Notes: generated from the letters alone by a model not told the origin. 64,000 bases of DNA from Bradyrhizobium nivariense (GCF_029846715.1 NZ_JARVWW010000031.1:29105-93104); one strand, 5' to 3'; positions 52,898-61,243 are shown, counted from the first letter of the stretch. Made by a program: numbers and translations.

Positions 52898-53245
52898 TCA
52901 GCCTGCGCTCTGCGGGCGCCAGCTCAGTTGCGGATTACGCCAGTCGATCCCCTCCAGCATGTAAGCCATCTGCGCCGCAGAGATCGATATTGCGCCGTCC
53001 GACGCCGAAGGCCAGATGAACTTGCCTCGGTCCAGGCGCTTGGCATAGAGCGACATGCCCAACCCATCATGCCAAAGAATCTTGACCAGGTCGCCGCTGC
53101 GGCCCCGGAAGATGTAGAGATCGCCAGCATGAGGATCGCGCTTCAGGCTTTCCTGAACTGTGAGAGCCAAGCTTCGCATGCCGCGACGCATATCGGTGTG
53201 GCCAGTGGCAATCCAGACCCTGACGCCGTTCGGAATCGGGATCAT
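52898..53245 (-). CDS. tnpB: IS66 accessory protein TnpB
   Basis: 115 residues: GVRVWIATGHTDMRRGMRSL, then GDLYIFRGRSGDLVKILWHD and RLDRGKFIWPS. Standard IS66 Orf2 needed for transposition. Start overlaps the TnpA stop (ATGA). Intact. Confidence 0.95.
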   Translation of the reverse strand: MIPIPNGVRVWIATGHTDMRRGMRSLALTVQESLKRDPHAGDLYIFRGRSGDLVKILWHDGLGMSLYAKRLDRGKFIWPSASDGAISISAAQMAYMLEGIDWRNPQLSWRPQSAG

Positions 53246-53637
53246 CGTCGTCGCAAGAGCTCAAGAACCTGCTGCAGCGCCTCAACATCCACGTCACGGT
53301 CAACGCGAACACGGCAGCCGCCCCCGAGCTCGATCTCAATGATTCCAGCCCTTGCACGCTGCGCAGGCGGGGAAGACGCCAGTTGTGGTGCGCCGCTCGA
53401 GATCGGAGCCGCTACAGGTGCGATCTCGACGGGAACAAGAGCAGGCGCAGCATCTCCGCCCAGTCGCCCCTGGCGCGCTTGTCGACGCCAGGTGAACAGC
53501 AGGCTATGAGCCACCCCGTGCCGGCGTGCAACCCCGCAGACCGTTTCCCCAGGCTGCAAGGTCTCTTCGACAAGGCGAACCTTCTCGTCGTAACTCCATC
53601 GCCGCCGACGCTCGGCGCCCAACACATTGACCTGCAT
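53242..53637 (-). CDS. tnpA: IS66 accessory protein TnpA
   Basis: 131 residues: RRRWSYDEKVRLVEETLQPG, helix-turn-helix VCGVARRHGVAHSLLFTWRR, and a C-terminal IEIELGGGCRVRVDRDVDVE. Typical IS66 Orf1, DNA-binding. Intact. Confidence 0.95.
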   Translation of the reverse strand: MQVNVLGAERRRRWSYDEKVRLVEETLQPGETVCGVARRHGVAHSLLFTWRRQARQGRLGGDAAPALVPVEIAPVAAPISSGAPQLASSPPAQRARAGIIEIELGGGCRVRVDRDVDVEALQQVLELLRRR

Positions 53638-53724
53638 TCCCGACGTGACCTTAAAGCTAGACTTAAGGTCAAATCCTCGGGCCGACTCTCAAACTACACA
53701 AGGCGGTCGCCGCCGGAGGGATAC

Positions 53725-53781
53725 TTTGCAGCGCGCGGCCTTTTCAGCTTGCTTCCGCAGTTGTTTGATCTCCTTCGCCAT
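53725..53781 (-). pseudogene. 5' half of a small gene split by IS66
   Basis: From ATG 53781: MAKEIKQLRKQAEKAARC, ending at the IS. With the 3' half at 50788-50917 it would give a helical protein of about 60 residues of a family common in Bradyrhizobium. After joining across the 8-bp repeat the frames are off by one, so a prior indel may exist. Confidence 0.7.
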
Positions 53782-53944
53782 GGAACACTCCGTTGCGCAT
53801 CGGAAGTGTGGCCCGCAGATAATTATATCATCTCGCCGCCCGGTGAGGAGCCGGACCCGACCTGTGCAGCTCAAGCCATCCGCGTTCGAAGTCGCGACCG
53901 CTACACCAAGGTGCATCGAAAGTTGGGACCTGTAAGCCTGTTGC

Positions 53945-54056
53945 TTACCGGGCCAGCACTCTATCGCCGCAAGCCCACGTCGTCCAATCGCGCTCTTCGC
54001 GCCACTGCTCGAAATCGGCTTCCGTCCGCTTGGATAAGAACGCCGCGCGGCGCGCC
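53945..54056 (-). pseudogene. Fragment of a hypothetical gene (paralogue of 55558-55882)
   Basis: RRAAFLSKRTEADFEQWREE, then RDWTTWACGDRVLAR, matches the C-terminal part of the frame at 55558-55882 (FLSKRTEADFAAWRAERDWT). Only about 35 residues remain. Confidence 0.6.
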
Positions 54057-54081
54057 TAGGTCGTGCCGGGTTCGGCGCTTG

Positions 54082-54228
54082 TCACTCCAGAACATCGTAT
54101 TCGAATGCCACGCCCTCGGGGGCGTTCTCCTCGAACCATTTTTCTGCGGCATCCGCATTGGCGAAGACTTTGATGTGGTCGGCGTCGCCGACCTGCCTGC
54201 TCGTGTTGACGTAGACAAAGGCGGTCAT
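54082..54228 (-). CDS. Small hypothetical protein (48 aa)
   Basis: MTAFVYVNTSRQVGDADHIK, then FANADAAEKWFEENAPEGVA and a closing FEYDVLE. Compact alpha/beta protein recurring in rhizobial accessory DNA. Starts in an ATGA overlap with the upstream broken gene, so it may be poorly translated. AGAGAG upstream. Confidence 0.7.
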   Translation of the reverse strand: MTAFVYVNTSRQVGDADHIKVFANADAAEKWFEENAPEGVAFEYDVLE

Positions 54229-54655
54229 TGGTCTCTCTTCAGCTTGCGCCGGCCCCAATGCGGCTCTCTGCGGTTCGGGGTGAACTCCCGAACGTGATGG
54301 CGGTTCAATGCCCGCATGACGCCGACCCGCGCGAACATCGTCGGGCCGCCAAACCAGCATCAGCGCCTCGATGGCGGCCTGCCATTCTGGCGCATCATGC
54401 TCGCGCTTTGGCAGCTTCGTGATGAAGGTGGCGGCATCGTGCGGGGTGATCAGCTTGCGGCGATCAGACAGCGGGATGGGATCATCGAATGCGCGCGCCA
54501 GCCCTTGTCAGGCATTTGTGCTTTGCCCGTCACAATCAGCCGAGCAAATGTGCCATCCTCGACTTGGGCCAAATAGCCCGACGAGACAAGGCCGACGGTA
54601 TAACGCCGCCGGCCCTTGTTCTTGCGACTGCCGGCTCAGTTGTCCGGTTCCGCCG
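54225..54655 (-). pseudogene. Conserved hypothetical protein, frameshifted
   Basis: Readable pieces, in order: RRYTVGLVSSGYLAQVEDGT, FDDPIPLSDRRKLITPHDAA, PEWQAAIEALMLV, then GGPTMFARVGVMRALNRHHV and PHWGRRKLKRDQ up to 54225. They lie in at least two frames with breaks near 54490 and 54355. A resident hypothetical family in Bradyrhizobium; not functional as it stands. Confidence 0.65.
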
Positions 54656-54728
54656 CAGCCCGCGCGGGTGCATTCAATCAAAACGAGTTTTGCGCAGTAA
54701 TGCTAGTACAACTCTGGCTCTAGAGAAA

Positions 54729-54866
54729 CTAAACAGGACTACCGCTGCGGGGGTACGACAGTCTGATACAGAAAGGGGGCCGTTGATCGACGGCATTGGC
54801 GATCTCGACCAGCTTGCGCGCGGCGGCGTCGGGATCGACGAATGTACGTTCGGCGGCGTACTTCAT
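54729..54866 (-). CDS. Small hypothetical protein (45 aa), probably truncated
   Basis: MKYAAERTFVDPDAAARKLV, then EIANAVDQRPPFCIRLSYPR. The N-terminus looks like a phage-associated small protein usually about 80 residues long; the end is abrupt. Start overlaps the preceding stop (ATGA). Confidence 0.55.
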   Translation of the reverse strand: MKYAAERTFVDPDAAARKLVEIANAVDQRPPFCIRLSYPRSGSPV

Positions 54867-54991
54867 GCGACGGAGTCCCGCTTGTGCTCACCGTGCGACG
54901 TCCCGTCGCGTGCTAGGTCATTCCATGCCAATGCAACGCGCAGCCGCTTCAAGCGATCAAGCGCGCTTGTGGCCGCTACGGCTCGCCTCAT
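54863..54991 (-). CDS. Small hypothetical protein (42 aa)
   Basis: MRRAVAATSALDRLKRLRVA, then LAWNDLARDGTSHGEHK. GAGAGGC upstream is a modest ribosome site. Followed by the 45-aa gene in an ATGA overlap. Unknown function. Confidence 0.5.
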   Translation of the reverse strand: MRRAVAATSALDRLKRLRVALAWNDLARDGTSHGEHKRDSVA

Positions 54992-55104
54992 TGCCTCTCC
55001 GGCTTCGGCTCGATGATCAAAAGTCCGACTCACGGAGAGCGGGTATATCCGATAAAGCTTAACTGGAAACGGCGGGTCCCGCCCGGAAAACTACGGCCTG
55101 CGCC

Positions 55105-55308
55105 ATGAACGAGACCGACCGAACGGCGGCAAACTTGCCGATCTGCGACAACTGCGTCGGGAGCGACCGCGCGGTGGCCGTATCTGAAATGTTCAATCCG
55201 CGCACGGGCCGGACCGTGACAATGTTCCAGTGCAGGCAGTGCGGATACGTGACGTGGGATGATCGACCCACATTTCCTTCGCGGCGGGCCGCCTCGCAGG
55301 TGTCCTGA
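55105..55308 (+). CDS. Small zinc-ribbon protein (67 aa)
   Basis: ICDNCVGSDRAVAVSEMFNP, then TVTMFQCRQCGYVTWDDRPT. Two CxxC pairs give one zinc site. Probably a metal-binding accessory protein; no ribosome site is clear. 55309-55557 shows no gene. Confidence 0.62.
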   Translation: MNETDRTAANLPICDNCVGSDRAVAVSEMFNPRTGRTVTMFQCRQCGYVTWDDRPTFPSRRAASQVS

Positions 55309-55557
55309 CAGTACACGATCAGGCCGCGCACGCCGGCCGCGCCACGCCGGCCGCGCTCGGTCAATGCCGCCAGCCATCCTTGTCGAATTCAGTCCTGAAG
55401 CCCTTCGGCGGCCGCGAGGTGGATTGTCCCCATCGCTCGGATTGCACTGAGGACATGGAGCGCCAGCGCCGCCGCGCGTACAGGCGCGCTCGCCTTCCCA
55501 TGGCCGGTCAGGGATGGTTTTCGCAGACCCAGCCGCAGTCCCAGAAAACGGTGCACC

Positions 55558-55882
55558 TCATCGGACCAGCATCTTTTCACCGCGCCCCCATGCGGCATGT
55601 TTCCGCGCCGTCCAATCGCGCTCGGCGCGCCACGCCGCGAAATCGGCCTCCGTGCGCTTGGACAAGAACAGCGCCCACGCCGCCAGGTACGCAACGCGCG
55701 CGCTCGCGAAGGTCGTGGCGGTGCCGGAGGTGCATTTAGAAGCCGCAGCGCCATTGCCATGGATCGCTCTCGGTCGGATTGCCAGAGCGCAGGCCGATGC
55801 TGCCGACTTGGACATCGCCGTAATGGATCAGCCAGCTTTCCTGTCGGGCGGTGCGGTCGCGGCGGCGGATGAGATGGGGCAT
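55558..55882 (-). pseudogene. Conserved hypothetical protein, frameshifted
   Basis: From ATG 55882: MPHLIRRRDRTARQESWLIH, YGDVQVGSIGLRSGNPTESD and WQWRCGF, then TAA. The continuing sequence CTSGTATTFASARVAYLAAW and FLSKRTEADFAAWRAERDWT is in another frame, ending 55558. In relatives the part after WRCGF has about 10 residues more, so a small deletion and shift happened here. Confidence 0.7.
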
Positions 55883-56039
55883 GGCTTGATGAAAGCGCCA
55901 CGCAGGCCGGTAGGCAAATTGTCAATGTATAGGGGATCGGATCAGCGCCGGACCACTGGCCGTCGTGGGTGTGGATAGGTCCGGTGTCAGGGTTAGACCG
56001 GACCCGGCAGCGCGCGAGCTTGGACCGCTGCTTTTGACC

Positions 56040-57639
56040 CAGGCTGTGTAAAAACGCGGCTCCGCATCACCTCCATGCGACGAAGGCGGCCGTCGGTGTC
56101 GCTATTGAGTTCGCTGCCCGCGCCTCACGCCCGCATGGCTGCCAGCAATGGCTCGACGCCGAGGATATTCAGCACACGGGTGAGATTGTAGCTGAGTACG
56201 TTCAGCGCCATCTCGGTCGCCACCTTCGGCAGCGTCTTCATCAGAAAGTGCGTCGCACCCATCCGCATCTTCAGCGTGGCGAACGGATGCTCGACGGTTT
56301 CGCGGCGCACACGCATGGCTTGGGGATTCTGATCGAGCCGCGTCTGCGCGGCCTCGACGACGTGTTCGTGTTCCCAGCGTCTGATACGGCGCTCGTTGGA
56401 CGTTGTGCACTGATCCTTGAGCGGGCAAGTGCGGCACGCGTTGGTCAAGTAGATCCGCATTTTCTGGCCATCTTCATCAGCGGTGAAGTGGTGCGACAGC
56501 TTCTCGCCGGCCGGGCAGCGATAGACATCGTCCTTGGCCAAATAGACAAAATCAGGCTTCCCAAAGCGGCCTGCCGACTTGGCTCCCGAGGTTTGCGGCT
56601 TGGGTAGCGTGACTGCCACGCTGGCCTGTTCACAGGCCAGGATTTCCTCGCCCTTAAAGTAACCCCGATCCGCAACGACGTCCAAAGTATCGCTGCGCAA
56701 CGCGGCTTTCGCCGCCTGCGCCATCGCCGCCAGTTGCGATCTATCGGTGCCGACGTTGGTGACCTCGTGCGCGACAATCAGATGGTTCGTGGTGTCGACC
56801 GCACTTTGTACGTTGTAGGCGACCATGCCTGAGCCGCGCCCGCTCGTTGCCATCGAGCGGCAATCGGGATCGGTCAGCGATATCTGCTTGTCGGGCGAGG
56901 CGAGCAATGCCTTTTCAATCGCGGCCAGCCGTTTCACTTCTTCTTCGAGCTTCGCCAGCTTTTCCCTAAGCCGCGTCTTGGTCAGCAGCACCGTTTCCGA
57001 CGGCTCTTCTCCTGCGGCAGTCTGGCGGTCGGCGGTGTCCAGTTGACTCATGTAACGCGCCACGCTCTCTTCGATCTGCTTCTGGCGGCGCTGGATCTTG
57101 CCTTGCGTGAAGTTGTTGTCGCGACTGTTGACGGCCTTGAACTTGCTGCCGTCAATGGCAACGCTGGCCTTCGCCAACAGGCCCATCTTGCGGCACAACT
57201 CGACGAATTGCGCGCAAACCTTCTTGATCGCGAGACCGTTGTCCTTGCGGAAGTCGGCGATGGTTTTGTGATCCGGCGCGAGCCGTCCCGTCAGCCACAT
57301 CACTTCAAGATTGCGGCCAGCCTCGCGCTCCAACCGCCGGCTCGATTGGACCCGGTTGAGATAGCCGTAAATGTAGAGCTTGAGCATCGGCGAAGGATGG
57401 TACGCTGGCCGGCCGGTCGCTGCAGGATCAACGCCATCGAACCCGAGGTCACGGAGTTCCAACGCATCGACGAACACATCGACCGCACGAACAGGATTGT
57501 TGTCGCCGACCCAATCATCAAGGCATTCCGGCAGCAACGTCGTCTGCTGGCGATCCACCCCTTGAACGAAACCCCGCATCAATTCCCCCCGCGATTCAGC
57601 AAGAGAATCATAGCATCGACGGAGTTTTTACACAGCCTG
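56040..57639 (-). mobile_element. IS1182-family element, complete
   Basis: 1600 bp. Ends CAGGCTGTGTAAAAAC (56040) and GTTTTTACACAGCCTG (to 57639), perfect inverted repeats, flanked by GACC on both sides (56036-56039, 57640-57643). Carries one transposase. The restored target is an imperfect hairpin (see findings). Confidence 0.93.
56125..57582 (-). CDS. IS1182-family transposase
   Basis: 485 residues. N-terminal DUF772-type domain (FVQGVDRQQTTLLPECLDDW, YHPSPMLKLYIYGYLNRVQS, MWLTGRLAPDHKTIADFRKD), first catalytic Asp in SVAIDGSKFKAVNSRDNNF, second in VVADRGYFKGEEI, Glu in RETVEHPFATLKMRMGATHF, and Cys cluster CRTCPLKDQCTT. Full length, no damage seen, so potentially active. Confidence 0.95.
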   Translation of the reverse strand: MMRGFVQGVDRQQTTLLPECLDDWVGDNNPVRAVDVFVDALELRDLGFDGVDPAATGRPAYHPSPMLKLYIYGYLNRVQSSRRLEREAGRNLEVMWLTGRLAPDHKTIADFRKDNGLAIKKVCAQFVELCRKMGLLAKASVAIDGSKFKAVNSRDNNFTQGKIQRRQKQIEESVARYMSQLDTADRQTAAGEEPSETVLLTKTRLREKLAKLEEEVKRLAAIEKALLASPDKQISLTDPDCRSMATSGRGSGMVAYNVQSAVDTTNHLIVAHEVTNVGTDRSQLAAMAQAAKAALRSDTLDVVADRGYFKGEEILACEQASVAVTLPKPQTSGAKSAGRFGKPDFVYLAKDDVYRCPAGEKLSHHFTADEDGQKMRIYLTNACRTCPLKDQCTTSNERRIRRWEHEHVVEAAQTRLDQNPQAMRVRRETVEHPFATLKMRMGATHFLMKTLPKVATEMALNVLSYNLTRVLNILGVEPLLAAMRA

Positions 57640-57961
57640 GACCCAAAGCGGTCCTCAGCCACAACGTAGCATCAAGAAACGCGGCTGTATCTCGGCGTTC
57701 CAAGATCCTGTTCGCGCTGCTGACGCTGGCGCTGCTGACTGGCGCAGCGTCGACACAGTCGAAGAGGTTCCACGACTCATCCGGAAAGAGCATCGGCAGT
57801 TCGTCGACCGACAGCCAAGGCACGATGACGCTCTACCACGCGGCAACGTCGTTGCAAGAGAATCCAAAAGCGGCAACATCACGAGCGGCTATGACGCGGG
57901 CGGGCGGCTTATGGGCAGACGACAATGACGACGCACACGCAAGCAAAGAAACGAGACCCAA

Positions 57962-58087
57962 ATGCCTGCTAATGCAGATGACCAATGCTGCGTCTACTAC
58001 ATCAATGACGCAAGCTGCACCGATCCGTACCGTCACGGCTACATCGGCATTACCTCCAATGAGGCGCGAATAAGAACGCATGGCTGA
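57962..58087 (+). CDS. GIY-YIG nuclease-like N-terminal fragment (41 aa)
   Basis: DDQCCVYYINDASCTDPYRH, then GYIGITSNEARIRTHG. The VYYI...GYIGIT pair is the GIY-YIG signature with the following Arg; the remaining two thirds of the domain is absent (stop 58087), so it is probably truncated. 57640-57961 contains no other gene. Confidence 0.5.
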   Translation: MPANADDQCCVYYINDASCTDPYRHGYIGITSNEARIRTHG

Positions 58088-58110
58088 GCTGCGGGGCGGG
58101 CAAACAAAAA

Positions 58111-58159
58111 AGCCCCCGACAGGAAACCCAGAATGGGAATTCTTTGGGGGCTATTTTTT
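58111..58159 (+). terminator. Terminator after the GIY-YIG fragment
   Basis: AGCCCCC and GGGGGCT (58111-58117, 58146-58152) followed by a T run. Confidence 0.75.
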
Positions 58160-58272
58160 GGCGAAGCTCGTATTCAAAAATGCGAGGTTTCTATTTGCAC
58201 ACCCGCCCCGGTTCGTCTTGCCCGGCTGCTCCTGTTGTTATCCCGTTCTCAGTCGCCACAGCACCAGCTTAG

Positions 58273-58530
58273 TCAATTGCCGTGAAAATCACAGGACACG
58301 CACATATGACCAGCGTTGAAATCGTTCTTCTTATTATACCCGGAGTCGTGCAGATTTCGGATATAGAGGGCGCGGTCGCTGCTACTCACACCGCCCGGCG
58401 AGATGACCGGAGACGCACCCATACCGGCAAATGCGTTCATCGGTTGGCGATGATGCGTCCGCTGCGCGGCCAAAGCGGCAGAAGTGGCGAGAGTGAGGAT
58501 AGCAAAACTGACAAGAATGCTTTTGGCCAT
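58273..58530 (-). CDS. Secreted hypothetical protein (85 aa)
   Basis: Signal peptide MAKSILVSFAILTLATSAAL, cleavage near AA-Q. The mature part has ASPVISPGGVSSSDRALYIR NLHDSGYNKKNDFNAG, ending HMCVSCDFHGN with one CxxC. AGAGGAG lies 6 bases before ATG 58530. Similar small secreted proteins occur in Bradyrhizobium; function unknown. Confidence 0.75.
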   Translation of the reverse strand: MAKSILVSFAILTLATSAALAAQRTHHRQPMNAFAGMGASPVISPGGVSSSDRALYIRNLHDSGYNKKNDFNAGHMCVSCDFHGN

Positions 58531-58674
58531 AGTCAGCTCCTCTGACATAGCTGCCCCAGCAGTACTCAATTCTATAGCCTAACCGGCACTCCTCCACAAT
58601 CTTACAGCGATAGCGCTCTACACCTCGGTTTTCATGGAGCTTCTGATAGCGCTGAATGGCCGCTTTTGTGTAGG

Positions 58675-58732
58675 TTTTTGGACGCCGGCAACGAGAGACG
58701 CTCCGCACGCTCCACTGACCGGCGTCCAAAAA
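58675..58732. repeat. 14-bp inverted repeat with a 30-base loop
   Basis: TTTTTGGACGCCGG (58675-58688) and CCGGCGTCCAAAAA (58719-58732), perfect. The flanks GCCGCTTTT and GCGGC add weak extension. Could form a stable hairpin in DNA or RNA. Confidence 0.7.
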
Positions 58733-59350
58733 GCGGCAAGGCACGAAGTCGCGGGATTTGGGCACCTGCGGAGCAGCGAGCGCTATGGGGGTTTGTAGGA
58801 GGTGCTCGACGTACGAAACTCGAAGAATGGCGGCCTCGAATGCGTGCACAACTTAAGCGTCTTGGCACGAGTGTTGCTAAATAGGGGATTTAATCTTCTT
58901 GGCCTCTGTGATTTCAGATAGTTGCGCGTGGCGGAAATGGCACATCCGACAACCATTGCGCGATTAATCGGTCGATCCTTGTTCAGTGGCATAGTGTGAA
59001 TCAATTTCTTGCGAGCAGAAATATCCACGACACATTCAAGGCAAACTGGTTTGCGCTACTCGTCAAGGCGATCTTGTTACTTTCGTGCGTAGGGTCGATC
59101 TGGCTTAGGTGCTGGCCCGAAGATGATCTGTTGGTTTTGATCATGCGTTGGTAGGCGGGCCCTGACGCGAGTTGATCATGTTGACCCTGCCACCCCGCTA
59201 TCGCCGTCCTCTCGGATCGGCTACCGGCCTCTCGGTTTCTTGGTCCCGCGCAGCGGGCTGGAGCGCAGCGACTTTGTGCCATGGCCCATCTGCGACCTCG
59301 GAGGCCATCCGCTCTTCGGCCGATTTTGGCGGTAAACCGGACATCGACGG
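58733..59350. other. Region without a recognised gene
   Basis: Open frames exist but none has family-like sequence or a ribosome site. The stretch 59085-59200 (TTCGTGCGTAGGGTCGATC..., GATCATGCGTTGGTAGGCGG) looks like a remnant of a mobile element end, but I cannot name it. Confidence 0.5.
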
Positions 59351-59515
59351 CTACTTCTTAACCAGTATTCCCATCGTTCGCGCCATTCGCCTCACCGATC
59401 CGGCGTGGCGGCCCAGTTCGGCGGCTATCTTCGTTGTGCCAACGCCCTGCCGGGCGAGCTTGACCAATCGCTGGACTTCGCGGTCGGCCCACTGTTTTGG
59501 CTTTTGTAGCTTCAT
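59351..59515 (-). CDS. Small helix-turn-helix protein (54 aa)
   Basis: MKLQKPKQWADREVQRLVKL, then ARQGVGTTKIAAELGRHAGS VRRMARTMGI. The repeat of hydrophobic residues and TKIAAELGRHAGSVRRMA forms a Myb/SANT-like or GcrA-like helix-turn-helix, common as small regulators in alphaproteobacteria. No strong ribosome site at ATG 59515. Confidence 0.68.
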   Translation of the reverse strand: MKLQKPKQWADREVQRLVKLARQGVGTTKIAAELGRHAGSVRRMARTMGILVKK

Positions 59516-59679
59516 GGTGCGGCGCTCAACCTGCCGCCACTTAACCAGTGCGCCTGGTTGCCGGCACTTGGGAAATTTACGGGTCGACGTCGCCGTTGGC
59601 CCAACTGCGAGTACGGACGGCCATCGGGATTGTCGGCTCGAACGGCAGTCAGAGAAGGAAGGGGTGCTGTCCGAAACGG

Positions 59680-59895
59680 CTACTCGGACAAAAGAGCTAT
59701 ATAGATTTGGTCTAGGACGGTCGGTCTTGTGGCACCATCGAACAGCACCGTCAGGCCGGTGGTGCGAGTGCTGACTTCGACAACCGTACCGGTCTTGTGG
59801 GCTAAATCTGGGAATTGAATGATCCCAAGCTCGCTCATCTTGAAACGTGTGCCGACAACAAACCTGTCGGTCTTCTGAGCGATCATGGTTCTCAT
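59680..59895 (-). CDS. Hypothetical protein (71 aa)
   Basis: VVGTRFKMSELGIIQFPDLA, then KTGTVVEVSTRTTGLTVLFD. Beta-rich, with the K-G-T-V and V-L-F-D strands of SH3/KOW-like small proteins. Overlaps the PilZ gene (ATGA), so translated with it. Confidence 0.68.
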   Translation of the reverse strand: MRTMIAQKTDRFVVGTRFKMSELGIIQFPDLAHKTGTVVEVSTRTTGLTVLFDGATRPTVLDQIYIALLSE

Positions 59896-60209
59896 TGCGA
59901 ACCGACGAGACGCTTCTCTGCAATCGCCTTGCTCTTTGCCTTTCCGGTGACAAAATGAACGCCGACCTGAGCCCCATCAACCCAAATCAGTCCGCACCGC
60001 CGAAATGCCAGACCAGTGGAGGATAGGACCAGAAAGAATTCCTGCGCCTTCAGGGGGTCGATTGAGCCCTCGACCTCAAGCTTGGCGCCGCTTGCAGAGG
60101 CGTCGAGAAGAATGCAGCTTCGCCGCCATGTCCCGTCGACACCCATGATGCTGACGGTATGCTTGTGCTCAAACCGAACACGGTTCGCCTTTCGATTGTT
60201 TCCGATCAT
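59892..60209 (-). CDS. PilZ-domain protein
   Basis: 105 residues. NRKANRVRF carries the first c-di-GMP binding element (R-x3-R) and LLDASASGAKLEVEG the D-x-S-x-x-G motif; the rest forms the beta barrel. Single PilZ proteins are c-di-GMP receptors controlling motility or exopolysaccharide, but the partner is not shown here. Start ATG 60209 chosen to give the usual N-terminus; the frame is open 6 codons further. The downstream 71-aa gene is coupled. Confidence 0.85.
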   Translation of the reverse strand: MIGNNRKANRVRFEHKHTVSIMGVDGTWRRSCILLDASASGAKLEVEGSIDPLKAQEFFLVLSSTGLAFRRCGLIWVDGAQVGVHFVTGKAKSKAIAEKRLVGSQ

Positions 60210-60237
60210 CTGCAATCCCCAATCCAAATCATTTCAT

Positions 60238-60546
60238 TTAAAATAGGTGCGCCGCCTCCCTGCGCGTGGCCGCAATGAGCAACTCGATCCTCGCCGACTG
60301 AGCCAGTAAGGCCGTTCTGGTTGTTTCATTCAATTTGGTCTGTCCGATGATCAATCGGATGCAACCATTCGCGAGTTCAAGCATGAAGATGGCCTGACGG
60401 ATGTCTTCTGTTGTTTGAATTTCGAGAGCTTGAACTTGCGACAACAGAGCGGCGACGGTCGGCAAAATGTCAGGCAATCTCTGGGACGAGGGACTTGTCT
60501 CAGATTTCCCATGGTAAGGCCGCTGAAATTGCAGCACTGACGACAT
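60238..60546 (-). CDS. Hypothetical protein (102 aa)
   Basis: ILPTVAALLSQVQALEIQTT, then EDIRQAIFMLELANGCIRLI and ETTRTALLAQSARIELLIAA. Alpha-helical, soluble, perhaps a four-helix bundle. Start ATG 60546 or 60555. Unknown function. Confidence 0.65.
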   Translation of the reverse strand: MSSVLQFQRPYHGKSETSPSSQRLPDILPTVAALLSQVQALEIQTTEDIRQAIFMLELANGCIRLIIGQTKLNETTRTALLAQSARIELLIAATRREAAHLF

Positions 60547-60906
60547 CGTTCGCAAATCTCCCTTGCGAGTCGGCCATTATGACGTTGCTTCGTCGAAAGT
60601 GATCAAAAAGCGATGATGAAAAATACAGCTACACGCGAGGACAACGGGACAGGCCCACTCGGACCAGCCTTGCCATGACAACCACGGGCCACGCCGACCC
60701 TCTGTAGAATTTCCGTGTTCAGAGTTTCACGCCGAAGCGGTTAAGAAACATTTATCGGGTTGCGAGCAGCCGGTATTGTAGTATGCAAGTTGCATAGAGA
60801 ACGCTATCGAAATTGGGCAAAGCATTGGTTTGCGGGATCATCCGGCAATTTTGTTGACGCATAAAGGCCCGCTCAGCCGATTGGCTTTGCTCTAACAGGG
60901 CTACTC

Positions 60907-60932
60907 GGAACGCTGAACTTTCCTCGCGCGTT
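60907..60932 (+). promoter_or_regulatory. EcfG (general stress) promoter of csbD
   Basis: GGAAC, 17 bases, CGTT: a perfect match to the consensus, 30 bases before ATG 60963. 60556-60906 otherwise shows no gene. Confidence 0.75.
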
Positions 60933-60962
60933 ATGCGTCATCGAAGATTGAAGGAGCGCGTT

Positions 60963-61154
60963 ATGGATCGCGAGCACGTGAAAGGTGTCGCCGATAAGGC
61001 CAAGGGCACGATTAAGGAAGGTGCTGGCAAGCTGAGAGGCGACAAGGACCTCCAAAGAGAAGGTAAGGCCGACAAGGCCAAGGGCGCCGTTCACAATGCC
61101 GCCGGTGACGTCAAGGATGCCGCGCGGGATGCAGCAGACGCCATGAAGAAGTGA
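60963..61154 (+). CDS. CsbD family stress protein
   Basis: 63 residues: DKAKGTIKEGAGKLRGDKDL, then QREGKADKAKGAVHNAAGDV. The repeated K-G-x-x-K-E-x-A-G-K helical pattern is CsbD. In Bacillus CsbD is a general stress protein; in rhizobia it is commonly EcfG-controlled, consistent with the promoter before it. GAAGGAG precedes ATG; the frame is open 10 codons upstream. Confidence 0.92.
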   Translation: MDREHVKGVADKAKGTIKEGAGKLRGDKDLQREGKADKAKGAVHNAAGDVKDAARDAADAMKK

Positions 61155-61181
61155 CTTCCTTTGCATGTGGGGATTGACACT

Positions 61182-61208
61182 CGCCGCTCCTTCTGGGGCG
61201 GCGTTTTG
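61182..61208 (+). terminator. Terminator of csbD
   Basis: CGCCGCTCC TTCT GGGGCGGCG followed by TTTTG: strong stem, 27 bases after the stop. Confidence 0.85.
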
Positions 61209-61243
61209 TTTGCGCTTTCGAGCAAGCGCGCGGCTCTATGCAG

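Larger units (their letters stand above)
50918..53724 (-). mobile_element. IS66-family element, complete, with passenger gene
   Basis: 2807 bp. Ends GTATCCATTCGGCG (50918) and, inverted, GTATCCCTCCGGCG (from 53724). Flanked by an 8-bp target duplication TTTGCAGC at 50910-50917 and 53725-53732, as expected for IS66. Holds tnpA, tnpB, tnpC and a small extra gene. Target was a small helical-protein gene. Confidence 0.93.
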
